From contig CALEHY010000014.1 in assembly GCA_937876375.1 (NCBI GenBank), positions 1 to 64,000 of the forward strand: a DNA stretch of 64,000 nt, given 5' to 3'. Below, piece by piece: positions 23,320-33,309 of the stretch. A program made the translations under genes and the position numbers. The notes beneath the pieces were generated by a model. The model was not told where the DNA came from and searched no databases. It saw nothing but the letters and a program-made list of their open reading frames with translations. The DNA is from an uncultured Clostridia bacterium. Lineage in GTDB: Bacteria > Bacillota > Clostridia > Oscillospirales > Acutalibacteraceae. Numbering within the stretch: the stretch's first letter is position 1; each line of letters starts with the position of its first letter.

Positions 23320-26300
23320 TTATACCTGCTGTGAAACAGAATTATTTAATATTTCGAGTGTTTCACGGACAGTATCAACCGAACTGCCATTGATGATATC
23401 AACAGAAATAAACTGTTTCTTACCAGAGGTAAAACGAGCTCTGCCACGCATTTTTTCATTAAGTGCAACAAGATATTCAACCTTGACGTCATCAAGGAAG
23501 AAATTGACACAGCCACCCTTTTGCTTAATCTCAAAAATACCAAGCTGTAGCGCTGTATTGCGAAGCAATGCGATCTCCACCAAGCCATAAACCTCTGCTG
23601 GCGGATTGCCAAATCTGTCTGTCAGCTCGTCATAAACATCATTTGCATCATCGTTAGAACGAATATTAGCAATAGCCTTGTACATAGCAAGTCGCTGTGG
23701 CGTAGAGGTAATATATCCGGTAGGAATACTAGCATCAACTGGTAGGTCGATAAGGCATTCCTTTTCCTTCTCCTCTGGGGCACGCTCACCCTTTTCCTCT
23801 GCAACAGCGTCCTCTAGTAACTTTAGATACATATCATATCCAACAGCCTCGATATGACCATGCTGACGATTGCCAAGCAGAGAGCCAGCACCACGAATTT
23901 CCAAATCACGCATAGCAATCTTAAATCCAGAGCCAAACTCCGTATATTCCCTAATCGCCTCTAATCGTCTGGTAGCGATATCGGTCAGCTCCTTGCCACG
24001 AGTGAAGGTAAAATAAGCATATCCCCTACGAGATGAACGACCTACTCTACCACGAATTTGGTGTAGCTGTGCAAGACCCATTCGGTCAGCATTTTCGATA
24101 ATCAAAGTGTTAACATTTGCAACGTCGACACCAGTCTCGATAATAGTGGTGCAAACAAGAATGTCAATCTCACCATTAATCAGCTTTGTCCACACGTCAC
24201 TAAGCTGTTCCTCGGTCATCCTACCGTGTGCAACACCTACAGTCGCATTAGGTATCTCCTTTTTGATAGTAACAGCGACATGGTCGATGGTGTCAATATT
24301 ATTGTGGAGATAGTAGCACTGGCCACCCCTTGCAAGCTCCTTTTCCATAGCCTCGATGAGCATACCAAAATCATACTCAACGACATATGTCTGCACTGGT
24401 CGTCTGTCGCCAGGTGCTTCCTCTAACAGTGACATATCTCTAATGCCACTCATAGCCATATTAAGCGTTCTAGGAATAGGGGTCGCAGATAGGGTAAGAA
24501 CGTCTACTCTAGGGAACTTTTCCTTGATTTTCTCCTTTTGTGCGACACCAAATCTCTGCTCCTCATCAACAACAAGCAGACCCAAATCCTTGAACTGAAT
24601 ATCCTTGCTGATGATACGATGAGTACCGATAAGCAGGTCAACCTTGCCATCAGCGAGGTCCTTTAGTATCTCCTTTTGCTTCGTTGGAGATACAAATCGT
24701 GACAGCATCTCCACCCTTACTGGGAATGGCTCCATACGCTTCTTTGCTGTTTGGTAATGCTGCATAGCAAGAACAGTGGTAGGCACAAGGATAGCACACT
24801 GCTTGCTGTCACATATTGCCTTGAAACAGGCACGCAAAGCAACCTCCGTCTTGCCAAATCCAACGTCACCACACAGTAATCTATCCATAGGAGATGGCTT
24901 TTCCATATCACCCTTTATCTCGTCAGCAGACCTCATCTGGTCCTCTGTCTCCTCATATGGAAAACGAAGCTCAAAATCCCTCTGCATATCAGTATCTTCG
25001 GAAAACTGGTAGCCCTTTGTGCTAAGTCGTTTGGCATAAAGCTGAATTAGCTCCTTTGCCATATCCTGAACAGAGGCATATACCTTTGCCTTCGTCTTGC
25101 TCCAATCACCAGAGCCAAGGCGATTGACCTTAATCCTACTGTCTTCCTTTGGACCAATATATTTTGATACCAAATCAAGCTGTGTTACTGGCACATATAG
25201 TGTGTCACCCTTTGCGTAGCCAATCTTGATATAATCCTTGTGCACGTCGTTGATATCAAGAGCGTGAATACCCTCAAAAATACCGATACCGTGCACATTA
25301 TGAACGATATAATCACCTACAACGAGCTCATCAAGCGAATGGATAGAGTCCTTGGAGGTGGATTTTTTATGCTTTTTCTTGCTCTGACTAGCTTTAGCGT
25401 GGGTCATCAATGCAAATTTTGCGAATCCTAGCTGAAAACCAGCACTGAGTGTGCCAGTGAGGACAGTAACAGTGCCCTTTTGAAATTCTGCTGGGTGCTT
25501 TTCGCAAAATACAGCGTTGTATCCCATCTCACTGATATCATACGCAAGAGATTTTCCAGCACGAGAGGTGCCAGCCATAATACATACAGCATAGCCAGTC
25601 TTTAACAATGGGAACAATTCGTCCTTTAGCTGTGACAATGTGCCAGACCAAACATTAAAGCTCTGGCAAGTGAAATTAGCCAAATGGCGAACCGGTGTGT
25701 CAAAGCTACCACGAGGTAGGGAGTCGAGATATATTGCACCCTTGTCCTCATAAACTCTGCACAAATCATCAAAATCTAGATTGAATTTGTCCAATCCTTT
25801 ACACAGTGAGCCATCCTCGACTAGCCATTTCAGCTCCTCATTCATCAATTTTACTTGATTGAGCGAGCGTTCCTTAACCTTCGCACTCTCACAGACGAAC
25901 AAAAGACCATCAAAATAGTCATATAGTCCGTTCGACTGATACGCTAGTGGCAAATATTTATCATTACAACGAAGATTTAAGCCCTGCTTTAATCTTTCGC
26001 TATCGTCATATAGCTTTTCACGAGATTTTGTAGCCTTGCCCTTAAGCGATGATGCAAGAGCGTCAATCCTCTTTGCCTGCTCGTCTGGTGATGGGAACAG
26101 CACCTCTGTTGACGGAATAATATCGACACAATCGACGATATCTGTTCTACGCTGAGTAGCGATATCAAAGCTAGCTATACTGTCGACAGTGTCACCCCAA
26201 AGCTCAATTCTAACTGGGTCATCGGCACTAGGTGGAAAAATATCAATCAGTCCACCACGAACAGAAAACTGGCTAGTGCCATCAACCTGGTCAAATCGTG

Positions 26301-26778
26301 TATATCCAGCCTTAATCAACCTTTCAACAGTGTCATCAAGGCTAATTTCGTCGCCAGTTTTGATGCTAAAGGTACGCTCCATTAGGGCATTTGGTGGCAT
26401 AGTGAGCTGATTTGCTGCACCAACGGACGCAACAACAGCACTGTAGTTACCATCAAGAATTTTTGCCAAAACACCCAGTCGTAGCTGTTCAAATTCACGG
26501 CTGATACCCTCTACCTCAACAAAGGTAAATTCTCTTTTTGGGTATAGCAAAACACCCTTTTGAAACTGTGACAAATTCTCATAAACACGAACAGCACTAG
26601 CCTCATCAGGGGTGATGATAAACGCCTTTTTATTCAGTTTTTCACACATAGAATGGATGAGATGCACCTTGTTAATATCCTGCAAGCCGACAGCACCAAT
26701 CGGTGCTCCAATACCGGTAGCGTCGCAGAATTCAAGATAATCAGTGCTCCTATCCCACACCTTTGAAAAACAGCTCAT
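23320..26778 (-). CDS. mfd: Transcription-repair coupling factor
   Basis: 1152 residues, usual length for Mfd, which removes stalled RNA polymerase and recruits UvrA. In order: UvrB-like N-terminal part, RNA-polymerase-interaction domain (VGDYIVHNVHGIGIF), RecG-type helicase with Walker A GDVGFGKTEVAL, DEEQRF box and SATPIPRTL, then the C-terminal TRCF domain. It follows pth by 8 bases, the conserved pth-mfd arrangement. Confidence 0.97.
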   Translation of the reverse strand: MSCFSKVWDRSTDYLEFCDATGIGAPIGAVGLQDINKVHLIHSMCEKLNKKAFIITPDEASAVRVYENLSQFQKGVLLYPKREFTFVEVEGISREFEQLRLGVLAKILDGNYSAVVASVGAANQLTMPPNALMERTFSIKTGDEISLDDTVERLIKAGYTRFDQVDGTSQFSVRGGLIDIFPPSADDPVRIELWGDTVDSIASFDIATQRRTDIVDCVDIIPSTEVLFPSPDEQAKRIDALASSLKGKATKSREKLYDDSERLKQGLNLRCNDKYLPLAYQSNGLYDYFDGLLFVCESAKVKERSLNQVKLMNEELKWLVEDGSLCKGLDKFNLDFDDLCRVYEDKGAIYLDSLPRGSFDTPVRHLANFTCQSFNVWSGTLSQLKDELFPLLKTGYAVCIMAGTSRAGKSLAYDISEMGYNAVFCEKHPAEFQKGTVTVLTGTLSAGFQLGFAKFALMTHAKASQSKKKHKKSTSKDSIHSLDELVVGDYIVHNVHGIGIFEGIHALDINDVHKDYIKIGYAKGDTLYVPVTQLDLVSKYIGPKEDSRIKVNRLGSGDWSKTKAKVYASVQDMAKELIQLYAKRLSTKGYQFSEDTDMQRDFELRFPYEETEDQMRSADEIKGDMEKPSPMDRLLCGDVGFGKTEVALRACFKAICDSKQCAILVPTTVLAMQHYQTAKKRMEPFPVRVEMLSRFVSPTKQKEILKDLADGKVDLLIGTHRIISKDIQFKDLGLLVVDEEQRFGVAQKEKIKEKFPRVDVLTLSATPIPRTLNMAMSGIRDMSLLEEAPGDRRPVQTYVVEYDFGMLIEAMEKELARGGQCYYLHNNIDTIDHVAVTIKKEIPNATVGVAHGRMTEEQLSDVWTKLINGEIDILVCTTIIETGVDVANVNTLIIENADRMGLAQLHQIRGRVGRSSRRGYAYFTFTRGKELTDIATRRLEAIREYTEFGSGFKIAMRDLEIRGAGSLLGNRQHGHIEAVGYDMYLKLLEDAVAEEKGERAPEEKEKECLIDLPVDASIPTGYITSTPQRLAMYKAIANIRSNDDANDVYDELTDRFGNPPAEVYGLVEIALLRNTALQLGIFEIKQKGGCVNFFLDDVKVEYLVALNEKMRGRARFTSGKKQFISVDIINGSSVDTVRETLEILNNSVSQQV

Positions 26779-26786
26779 ATTTTACC

Positions 26787-27374
26787 TTAATTATATTTAT
26801 TCATAGCCTCATCGGTCTTGTCATTTACGATAAGCTCGGCTGCACGAATAGAATTCTCCAGCGCAGAATTGAGCTCACTCTCTAGCTCCTTTGGAAACTC
26901 GCCAAGCACCCATTTTACCAAATCGTAATCACCAGTAGGCTTCTTGCCGACGCCAACCTTAACTCTAGGAAAATCCTCCCCACCAAGACAGCTGATGATA
27001 CTCTTGATACCGTTATGACCACCAGCACTACCCTTGCGACGAACACGGGTCTTGCCAACGTCAAGGCTGATATCGTCATATATAATAACTATATTCTCGT
27101 TAGGGATATTATAATACTCGGCAGCAGCCATAATTGCCTCGCCACTATTGTTCATCATAGTCTGTGGCTTCATAAGCAGACAACGCTTGCCACCAACCAT
27201 CTCATCAGCGATGAGCGAATGAAACTTTAGCTTCTTAATCTCGATACCAAGCTCCTTTGCGAGCATATCCATAGCCAAAAATCCAGCATTATGCCTTGTT
27301 CTAGCATACTTTGGTCCAGGATTGCCAAGACCAGCGATGATATATTCTATTTTTCCACGCTTAAAACCAAACAT
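26787..27374 (-). CDS. pth: Peptidyl-tRNA hydrolase
   Basis: 195 residues. Conserved GLGNPGPKYARTRHNAGF with the catalytic His, KPQTMMNNSG, and GGHNGIKSI. It recycles peptidyl-tRNA released from stalled ribosomes. Paired with mfd as in many Firmicutes (Bacillus name spoVC). Confidence 0.97.
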   Translation of the reverse strand: MFGFKRGKIEYIIAGLGNPGPKYARTRHNAGFLAMDMLAKELGIEIKKLKFHSLIADEMVGGKRCLLMKPQTMMNNSGEAIMAAAEYYNIPNENIVIIYDDISLDVGKTRVRRKGSAGGHNGIKSIISCLGGEDFPRVKVGVGKKPTGDYDLVKWVLGEFPKELESELNSALENSIRAAELIVNDKTDEAMNKYN

Positions 27375-27383
27375 AGTTATCTC

Positions 27384-28637
27384 CTAATCCTCATTTACAG
27401 GTCCAATAGTAACCTTAATGCTTTCAGCTCGTCTACCCTCTATCTCAACTACCTCAATATGCAGATTTTCAAAATCAAAGCTGTCTTCTACCTCTGGAAT
27501 TTTGCCAAGATGAGCCATTACCCAACCATTAACTGTAGTAATATCACTATCCTCTTCCATCTGCAAGTCAAAGTATTCCTCTAATATATCAACAGAAGCC
27601 AAGCCATCAACAATATACACACTGTCCTCAATTCTCTCTACATCCAGCTCGACCTCATCGTGCTCATCCCAAATCTCGCCAACAAGCTCTTCTAATATAT
27701 CCTCTAGTGTTACGATACCCTCTGTGCCACCAAACTCATCAATAACGACAGCGATATGTGTCTTGTTATCCTGTAAAATACGAAGTAGCTTTGATATCTT
27801 AATATATGGGCTAACTGTAGGAATAGGCTTGATAATAGTTCTGATTGATTTTAACCCTCTTGACCTAATCTCCTCAAAATCACGATGATGAATAACACCT
27901 ATAATGTTGTCAATATCATCCTCATACACCGGCAAACGAGAATAGTTGCAAGATTTAAAAATCTTTTCAATCTCGCTAATCTTTTCACGCTTATCGATAG
28001 CCTCGACATCAATTCTAGGAGTTAACACCTCAGACACGAACACATCATCAAACTCTATAGATGACCTAATTAGCTCACTTTCATTCTCATCAATTTCGCC
28101 ACCAGTATGAGCCTCGTCAACATATGTTTTTAGTTCTTCTTCAGTGACGGTCTCTGCCTTACCTAGACCGAACACCTTGTTAAGCAACAGCTTCCAACCC
28201 CTAAAAACAAGATTAAGAGGATAAAACACAATGATAAAAAGCTTAACAATAGGTGTAATGAGAACAGCATATTTTTCCGCCTTCTCCTTGGCAATAGTTT
28301 TTGGTGTGACCTCGCCAAAGAACAGCACCACTATAGTCATAACAATAGTAGATACCGTAGCACCCAAATCACTGTTGTCACCGAGCAATCCAGTAAAAAA
28401 TAATGTAGCAATCGCAGTCGACGCAACATTAACTATATTATTACCAATCAAAATAGTGGACAAAACAATATCATAGTTATCTGCAAGCTTCAAGGTGCTC
28501 TGCACACGCTTGCTGTCCTCCTCGTACGATGCCTTTAGCCTAACCTTGTTCAAAGAGGAAAACGCTGTTTCTGCAGATGAAAAAAACGCCGAAAACAGGA
28601 CTAATATAACCATCACTATTAATAAACCAGTATTCAT
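27384..28637 (-). CDS. CNNM/CBS/CorC-domain membrane protein (HlyC/CorC family)
   Basis: 417 residues. Four hydrophobic segments form the DUF21/CNNM domain (FFSSAETAFSSLNKVRL at the start), then two CBS domains (LTPRIDVEAI, YEDDIDNIIGVIHHRDF, HIAVVIDEFGGTEGIVTLEDILEELVGEI) and a C-terminal CorC_HlyC domain. The family moves Mg2+ or related cations; 'hemolysin' is a historical name. Start MNTGLLIV has an AAGGAG site. Ends 10 bases from pth. Confidence 0.9.
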   Translation of the reverse strand: MNTGLLIVMVILVLFSAFFSSAETAFSSLNKVRLKASYEEDSKRVQSTLKLADNYDIVLSTILIGNNIVNVASTAIATLFFTGLLGDNSDLGATVSTIVMTIVVLFFGEVTPKTIAKEKAEKYAVLITPIVKLFIIVFYPLNLVFRGWKLLLNKVFGLGKAETVTEEELKTYVDEAHTGGEIDENESELIRSSIEFDDVFVSEVLTPRIDVEAIDKREKISEIEKIFKSCNYSRLPVYEDDIDNIIGVIHHRDFEEIRSRGLKSIRTIIKPIPTVSPYIKISKLLRILQDNKTHIAVVIDEFGGTEGIVTLEDILEELVGEIWDEHDEVELDVERIEDSVYIVDGLASVDILEEYFDLQMEEDSDITTVNGWVMAHLGKIPEVEDSFDFENLHIEVVEIEGRRAESIKVTIGPVNED

Positions 28638-28677
28638 TATTACTCCTTTAAAATAAAAAGTCACTAACGCTCAAAAT

Positions 28678-28700
28678 GGGCGTATCCGTTGGATACGCCC
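28678..28700 (-). terminator. Hairpin after the radical SAM gene
   Basis: GGGCGTATCC and GGATACGCCC form a perfect 10-bp stem with loop GTT. The T run on the minus strand is weak (ATTTTGA), so it may end transcription only partly or protect the mRNA end. Confidence 0.65.
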
Positions 28701-28715
28701 CCTAAAATACACAAA

Positions 28716-30140
28716 TTACTCTGTCTTTTCGAACTCGTTGAAATCTCTTTCGCTGTCGTCCTTTTCGTAATTGTACATATTTTCGTCCTTAACATGCTTT
28801 GCGATATACTCGTCACGGTCAAATAGCTCATCAGCCTTTACCTTCCAAGCCTGTGCAGCAGCAATAGTCTTGTCGAACAATGCATTAGCACTCTCTGGGT
28901 GCTGCATTTCTGTTGAATATGCACCAGTATCTGCAACCATCTTGCTGATAGCACCAGGGTTATCAAGAACTGGGCAAGGACGAAGCATATTGTTGTTGAA
29001 TGGCTGATTCTTCTTGTACGCCATAAAGAGTGGGCTCTGTAGAGCGTCAAGAACAGAACATTCCTTAATATTAACATTTGAATAGTGAACAAATGCACAA
29101 GGCTCACAGTCACCATTTGCATTGATATGGAAATAGTGACGACCACCAGCGATACAGCCCTGAACATACTCACCATCATTCCAGAAATCAAGAGCAAAAA
29201 TAGGCTTTGTATGTCTCCATTCATGCATCTTCTTGTACATAAGTGCTCTCTGGTCTGGAGTTGCCATAAGATCAACAACAGCACCATTGCCAGTTGGCAT
29301 ATATGTAAAGAACCAAGCGAATTTAACACCCTGCTCGATGAGCCAATCCATATACTCGTCAGAAGCTAGAACCTCTGTATTCTTGCTTGTGTAGCAAAGT
29401 GATGCACCGAATGGAACACCTCTGTCCTTTAGGCGCTTCATAGCAGCTGTGCATCTCTTGAATGTGCCATCGCCACGACGGAAATCGTTCTCCTCCTCAT
29501 AGCCTTCGATAGAGAATGCTGGGAAGAAGTTGCCAACCTCCTTGATTTCGTCAGCAAAGCTGTCATCGATGAGTGTGCCATTAGTGAAGCTGAGGAATGC
29601 ACAGTCATTATGCTCACGGCATAGACGCATCAAATCCTCTCTACGCATTGTTGGCTCACCACCGGTGTATAGATACATATATGTACCTAGCTCCTTACCC
29701 TGTGTGATAATTCTGTTCAAATCATCATAAGATAATGAGCTGTTGTGACCATATTCTGCAGCCCAGCAGCCAGTACACTTTAGGTTACAAGCAGCAGTTG
29801 GGTCCATAAGAATAGCCCAAGGCACATTACAGCCATACTTTTCGATAGCTGCCATACGCTTTGTGTAGCTATTAATAGCAATATTCATTAGTGATGGGAT
29901 AAGCTGATTAATTACATGCTCATCAGTGTTGCAAATAATGTCCTTAACAAATCTCATCCAGTTGTTATCTGGGTCATCCATAACCTTGTGTAGACCAGCG
30001 TATGTGGAACGGTTAACCTTCTTAACGTCAGCCTTTTCGATAAGATTTAGAATTTTTGGAGCATTCTTGTCAAAATCCTTGCGAGCATATTTAACTGCTT
30101 CCTTTACAGCAAAGGCTGTAACACTTTCTTTAATTGACAT
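28716..30140 (-). CDS. Radical SAM protein with SPASM-like C-terminal Cys cluster
   Basis: 474 residues. The [4Fe-4S]/SAM motif CNLKCTGC follows a 120-residue helical N-terminal region. The GGEPTMR motif, the SFTNGTLID strand and ASLCYTS continue the radical SAM barrel. Later Cys residues (QGCIAGG, GDCEPC, RPCPV) suggest an auxiliary cluster as in SPASM proteins. The substrate is unknown; no peptide precursor or sugar cluster lies next to it. It has its own strong promoter, implying a stand-alone housekeeping or stress role. Confidence 0.8.
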   Translation of the reverse strand: MSIKESVTAFAVKEAVKYARKDFDKNAPKILNLIEKADVKKVNRSTYAGLHKVMDDPDNNWMRFVKDIICNTDEHVINQLIPSLMNIAINSYTKRMAAIEKYGCNVPWAILMDPTAACNLKCTGCWAAEYGHNSSLSYDDLNRIITQGKELGTYMYLYTGGEPTMRREDLMRLCREHNDCAFLSFTNGTLIDDSFADEIKEVGNFFPAFSIEGYEEENDFRRGDGTFKRCTAAMKRLKDRGVPFGASLCYTSKNTEVLASDEYMDWLIEQGVKFAWFFTYMPTGNGAVVDLMATPDQRALMYKKMHEWRHTKPIFALDFWNDGEYVQGCIAGGRHYFHINANGDCEPCAFVHYSNVNIKECSVLDALQSPLFMAYKKNQPFNNNMLRPCPVLDNPGAISKMVADTGAYSTEMQHPESANALFDKTIAAAQAWKVKADELFDRDEYIAKHVKDENMYNYEKDDSERDFNEFEKTE

Positions 30141-30184
30141 ATTCTTTTACCTCTCTTAAGAGAATACCTCTCTATGCAAAAACA

Positions 30185-30213
30185 AATATAATACTATAAA
30201 AATTTTTTGTCAA
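30185..30213 (-). promoter_or_regulatory. Promoter of the radical SAM gene
   Basis: On the minus strand TTGACA (30208-30213), a 17-base spacer and TATATT (30185-30190), 45 bases upstream of the ATG. Near-consensus sigma-A site. Confidence 0.8.
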
Positions 30214-30228
30214 GATATATTATAGAAT

Positions 30229-33200
30229 TTAAAACCTAATTTGTAACTTAAGTCTATAGGTGATATCTGTTCTGTTCTTATACTTATCGTTACAATGAGC
30301 ACCCCAGCTATCATATCCACCAACACCCTGCTGACGAGCAATACAGCGTACAACAGTCTTGTTGATTTCTGGCAAATCCTTTGCATGCCAGGTGTTCTCA
30401 ACCTCTTTTGGTAGCCAATGACATACATTAAGCTCCATAACTGGCTCTGCAACAATGCTAAATGCCTTCTTGTCACCAACGATTGTAGCATAACGAACGC
30501 CAGTACGGTTGCCACACTCCTGTGGCTTTAGATAATCAGTCCACATATCAGTAACAGTTGTGTTATATAGACCAATCTTTGTACCATTGCAACGGTCAAT
30601 GTAGTTCTCATCTGGACCAGCACCAAGGTATGTTACATGCTCAAAATCCTTTGGTAGCTCAAATAGGAGGCTGACCTCTGGAATTTCTGGCAAGGACATA
30701 TCTGGCATAAACTGGAAATCAATCTCCATACCCTTTGAGGTGATGGTGTAGATAACAAGTGCCTTTGACTCTGGCTGTGTTCTAACAGTAGCACCAGAGG
30801 TAACGACAACCTTCTTGCCATCGTCGAGGATTTGGTAGCCCTCAATTCTCCAGCAGGTGTTGTTAAAGATACCAGGTGTGTCACCAGCATCTCTCCAGCA
30901 ACCAAGTCTGCTACCAGCTCGGTTACCACGGTCATTATCTGTCAACGCTCTCCAGAAATTGAGACGCATTGGAGCCTGTAGTAGCTCCTCTCCACCAACC
31001 TTGATGGAATATAGCTGATTGCGCTCTCTACGCTCAAAACGGATATTAACGTCATCGCTAATTACTCGAAGTGAGCCATAGGTGTCAGCAACAATAAGCT
31101 CCTGCTCCTCCTCTAGCTCGTCATACACATTCTCAAACTCGTTGATGATGAACTGCTCCTCAGCAACGATATGACCAGCTGTGCAATATGCTGTGTCCTC
31201 AACCTCACGAAGCTCTAGATTCAAGTAGCACTCTGTGTTGCTAACCTTACCAAGCTCTAGGTCGATAGTAGTCTTTTCAAATGGTGGGCAATCAACAGTG
31301 ACAACACCATCACGGAAGATACCCTTGTCGCTACACTGACACCAGTATAGCTCATATTTATTTAGATTTGTGAACATAAATTTGTTCTTAATCTCGATAA
31401 TACCACGTTCTGCATCGATAGCCTTAAAATCAACATTCTGATAAAGCTTCTTAATTTCAGCAAGCTTTGGTGTTTCTGCTCTGTCACCAAACAATAGTCC
31501 GTTACCACAGAAATGACCATCGTGTGGATTTTCACCAAAATCTCCACCATATGCAAGGTACTCAACACCATTCTCATCAGTGGTCAATATGCTCTGGTCA
31601 ACCCAGTCCCAAACGAAGCCACCTTGTAGGCAAGGATACTTATCCCATAGTGTAGTGTACTCATCAGTTGAGCCACAAGAGTTACCCATAGCGTGTGTGT
31701 ACTCACATAGGATGAATGGTCTAGCATCTCTGCCAGAAACAGCGTATTCCTCACAGAATGATGGTCTAGCGTACATTTTTGACATAGTGTCACTAATCTG
31801 TGTTTCATCTGGAGAACGGTCGCACTCAAAATGAACAAATCTGCTCTTGTCCTGTGCCTTAATCCAGTTGTACATTTTCTTTGGTGTTTCGCCACCAAGT
31901 GACTCGTTACCAAGACTCCAGCAAACAACACAGGTGTTGTTCTTATCTCTATGATAATGTGCCTTGATACGCTCCATACAAGCGTGCTCCCACTCTGGAC
32001 GAGATGCTGGAAGCTGTGGACAGCCAATGATTGTTGACCAGCCAGTACCGTGTGTCTCCATATTATTCTCATCGATAACATATAGACCATACTCATCACA
32101 TAGCTCATACCAACGAGGAATGTTTGGATAATGAGAGGTACGAACAGCGTTGATATTATTACGCTTCATAATCTCAATGTCCTGACGCATAACCTCCTCA
32201 CTGATATATCTACCAGTGTGACAGTCGAACTCGTGACGATTTGTGCCCTTGAACACAATGCGCTCACCATTGATACGGATGATACCGTCCTTAATCTCAA
32301 CTCGTCTAAATCCGATTTTCTTTGAGATATACTCAATAGGCACACCGTTGCTCTTTAGTGTCAAGATAACAGTATAGAGCTTTGGATTTTCAGCGCTCCA
32401 AGGTGTTATATTGGTAACGATTGCCTTCATATTAGTGATATGGTCCTCGTTAGCATACTGACTATCGAGAGCGACCATAGTGCCGTCCTCATCGAGAACA
32501 TTCATATCAATGCTAAGGCTCTCGTATGAGCCATTAGTCTTTACCTTTACATTAAGATAACCATCGTGATTTTGTGAATCTGGCTCTGCAAGAACCTCGA
32601 AATCACGGATATATTCCTTCTCGGTAGTGTAGATATATACGTCACGGAAGATACCACCCAGACGCCACATATCCTGACATTCTAGCCAGCTACCAGTACA
32701 CCAACGATATACCTCAACACCGATAACATTTGAGCCCTCTACAAGATACTTTGAGATATCGAACTCGGCACGGTTAAATGTGCTCTCGCTATAGCCGATA
32801 CGCTCACCATTAACATATAGGTAAAACGCACTTTCAACACCCTCAAAGCAGAGCACAACTCTCTTTGAAAGCACAGCCTCGCTAATCTGAATTTTCTTCA
32901 AATAACAGCCTACTGGATTATGCTTTGTAGGTGCATTTGGTGGGCAAATATCCTCGCTACCCTCCCAAGGATAACGAACATTGCAGTACTGTGCTTGGTC
33001 GTAGCCCTGCATCTGCCAAGAGCAAGGAACAATAACAGTATCCCAATTGTGTGAGTCATAAAGTGGCTGCGCAAAATCTGATGGACGATAAGCATAGTTC
33101 TTGTATAGCTTAAACTTCCATTTGCCATTAAGTAGCTTGCACTTTGATGACGCATAGCGATCACAAGCCTTTGCCTCGTCAAAATTGTCAAAAGGCATAA

Positions 33201-33288
33201 AGGTTGCATGCTGTGGGAGCATATTAACTCCTACAATTTCTGGGTTTGATTGCCATTCGGTGTAACCGTCAATAAAATTTCTTTCCAT
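30229..33288 (-). CDS. lacZ: Beta-galactosidase, GH2 LacZ type
   Basis: 1019 residues, as in E. coli LacZ. N-terminal sugar-binding domain, GH2 barrel with acid/base Glu in WSLGNESLGGE and nucleophile in ILCEYTHAMGNS, and a C-terminal Bgal_small_N domain (LTDNDRGNRAGSRLGCW, GAGPDENYIDR, PQECGNRTGVR). No signal peptide, so it cleaves imported lactose or galactosides in the cytoplasm. Start MERNFIDG has GGAG upstream. No permease or regulator lies beside it; it follows a sugar-phosphate transferase by 21 bases. Confidence 0.95.
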   Translation of the reverse strand: MERNFIDGYTEWQSNPEIVGVNMLPQHATFMPFDNFDEAKACDRYASSKCKLLNGKWKFKLYKNYAYRPSDFAQPLYDSHNWDTVIVPCSWQMQGYDQAQYCNVRYPWEGSEDICPPNAPTKHNPVGCYLKKIQISEAVLSKRVVLCFEGVESAFYLYVNGERIGYSESTFNRAEFDISKYLVEGSNVIGVEVYRWCTGSWLECQDMWRLGGIFRDVYIYTTEKEYIRDFEVLAEPDSQNHDGYLNVKVKTNGSYESLSIDMNVLDEDGTMVALDSQYANEDHITNMKAIVTNITPWSAENPKLYTVILTLKSNGVPIEYISKKIGFRRVEIKDGIIRINGERIVFKGTNRHEFDCHTGRYISEEVMRQDIEIMKRNNINAVRTSHYPNIPRWYELCDEYGLYVIDENNMETHGTGWSTIIGCPQLPASRPEWEHACMERIKAHYHRDKNNTCVVCWSLGNESLGGETPKKMYNWIKAQDKSRFVHFECDRSPDETQISDTMSKMYARPSFCEEYAVSGRDARPFILCEYTHAMGNSCGSTDEYTTLWDKYPCLQGGFVWDWVDQSILTTDENGVEYLAYGGDFGENPHDGHFCGNGLLFGDRAETPKLAEIKKLYQNVDFKAIDAERGIIEIKNKFMFTNLNKYELYWCQCSDKGIFRDGVVTVDCPPFEKTTIDLELGKVSNTECYLNLELREVEDTAYCTAGHIVAEEQFIINEFENVYDELEEEQELIVADTYGSLRVISDDVNIRFERRERNQLYSIKVGGEELLQAPMRLNFWRALTDNDRGNRAGSRLGCWRDAGDTPGIFNNTCWRIEGYQILDDGKKVVVTSGATVRTQPESKALVIYTITSKGMEIDFQFMPDMSLPEIPEVSLLFELPKDFEHVTYLGAGPDENYIDRCNGTKIGLYNTTVTDMWTDYLKPQECGNRTGVRYATIVGDKKAFSIVAEPVMELNVCHWLPKEVENTWHAKDLPEINKTVVRCIARQQGVGGYDSWGAHCNDKYKNRTDITYRLKLQIRF

Positions 33289-33309
33289 AAAAATCTCCAA
33301 AAATGGTTT

